Positions 7,764 through 8,178 of a stretch of 8,178 bases of DNA are shown one piece after another (position 1 is the first letter of the stretch; each line of letters begins with the position of its first letter). The DNA comes from Cesiribacter sp. Lineage in GTDB: Bacteria; Bacteroidota; Bacteroidia; Cytophagales; Cyclobacteriaceae. Location of the stretch: positions 1-8,178 of the forward strand of contig JASLAE010000516.1 of NCBI GenBank assembly GCA_030147305.1, in the 5' to 3' direction. The notes beneath the pieces are model-generated. The model ran no database searches and had not been told where the DNA came from. It saw only the letters and a list, made by a program, of their open reading frames with translations. The position numbers and the translations under genes were made by a program.

Positions 7764-7998
7764 AATTATTAATACGGCATAAATGCATAATTGAATAATC
7801 CTGGAAGGCTCTCTCACACTTTAGACGCTAAAAAATATAGCAGGGAATTCAATAATGTGGCAACCCTACGGGCTGAAAACATACAGCAGCCAGTAGCGAC
7901 ACATGCTGATTTAAAAAAGTGCTTTACGCTCAAAAAATGTATCAAAGCATGAGACACATTTAGTGCCTGAGCAAATACTGCAGCAAATTAAAGGAGGG
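7764..7998. other. Non-coding spacer behind the operator array
   Basis: This completes the 326-bp gene-free stretch 7673-7998. Apart from the possible degenerate fourth operator copy at 7773-7792, I see no open frame, RNA gene or clear terminator for the minus-strand gene that ends at 7999. Confidence 0.4.
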
Positions 7999-8178
7999 CT
8001 ATAGAGCCATAGCTTTTTGGCGGATCAGTTCGGCAGCAAGGGAAAGGTCAGATACCCGTTCCTCGAGGCCCATGATCACTACATCTGCCTGGTAATGCTC
8101 GCTGACTTTTACCAGCTGCTTTAATAAATCGCCGTGCATAACTTCAAACTTATACAGGAAAGAAGCATTCTTGAGGGC
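7999..8178 (-). CDS. C-terminal fragment of an unassigned protein (cut by window edge)
   Basis: Fifty-nine residues and a TAG stop (8001-7999) enter from the right edge on the minus strand in one open frame. The visible end contains FEVMHGDLLKQLVKVSEHYQ followed by ADVVIMGLEERVSDLS and a last helix LAAELIRQKAMAL. The run 'helix, then Ala-Asp-Val-Val-Ile-Met-Gly' recalls the last strand of universal-stress-protein (HUP) folds, where ADLIVMG is common. It also recalls soluble C-terminal domains of some transporters. The typical glycine-rich phosphate-binding loop of ATP-binding stress proteins does not follow, so the assignment is tentative. Codon use and GC content are like the neighbouring genes. 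Confidence 0.6.
   Translation of the reverse strand, partial: ALKNASFLYKFEVMHGDLLKQLVKVSEHYQADVVIMGLEERVSDLSLAAELIRQKAMAL

Noticed and set aside
7998..8018. Plus-strand hairpin GCTAT/ATAGC followed by a T-run
   Set aside because: It lies inside the coding end of the minus-strand gene, and no plus-strand gene precedes it that it could terminate.

Overview
The window looks like chromosomal DNA of a Bacteroidota member, probably of the Cytophagales/Hymenobacter-like side. Three things suggest this. Promoter boxes fit the Bacteroidota TTG / TAnnTTTG pattern rather than the E. coli one. Purine-rich ribosome sites are essentially absent before the starts. The gene families are typical of the phylum: secreted PAP2 phosphatases, a DACNV-type protein, a SatD/DUF3307 pair, a BLUF protein and a class I GAPDH. 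The genus cannot be fixed from the sequence. There is no sign of an insertion sequence, CRISPR array, tRNA or rRNA.

Layout, left to right. Positions 1-381 (minus) hold the N-terminal 127 residues of a BLUF blue-light photoreceptor that runs off the left edge; a 10-bp-arm inverted repeat lies upstream of its likely promoter. Positions 731-1555 (minus) encode an intact exported PAP2 lipid phosphatase. Positions 1791-2933 (plus) encode a 380-residue protein whose C-terminal part carries diadenylate-cyclase (DAC) motifs, with RHL in place of RHR. Converging on it is a single-domain response regulator (3070-3513, minus). A second PAP2 gene follows (plus, 3991-4545). It lacks the usual N-terminal third, has Gln where the catalytic His should be, and is preceded by an open, frame-shifted stretch that looks like its lost start, so it is probably decaying. 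A 614-bp AT-rich gap leads to gap, glyceraldehyde-3-phosphate dehydrogenase (5160-6167, plus), which ends in a strong intrinsic terminator.

The right third is a two-gene minus-strand operon: a SatD-family protein (7010-7672) overlapping a DUF3307 membrane protein (6274-7029) by 20 bp. Its promoter region holds the clearest unexplained signal in the window: three copies of a 20-bp palindrome at an exact 29-bp period. The first copy fills the space between the -33 and -7 boxes. SatD combines what looks like a minimal class III nucleotide-cyclase fold with a C-terminal helix-turn-helix, so it is the natural candidate to bind these sites and repress its own operon. The window ends with the last 59 residues of an unassigned minus-strand protein (7999-8178).

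Functional threads: two proteins (the DAC-like protein and SatD) look like nucleotide second-messenger enzymes or sensors, and two (BLUF and the response regulator) are small signalling modules without visible partners. Apart from the satD-DUF3307 operon, the genes appear to be separate transcription units.
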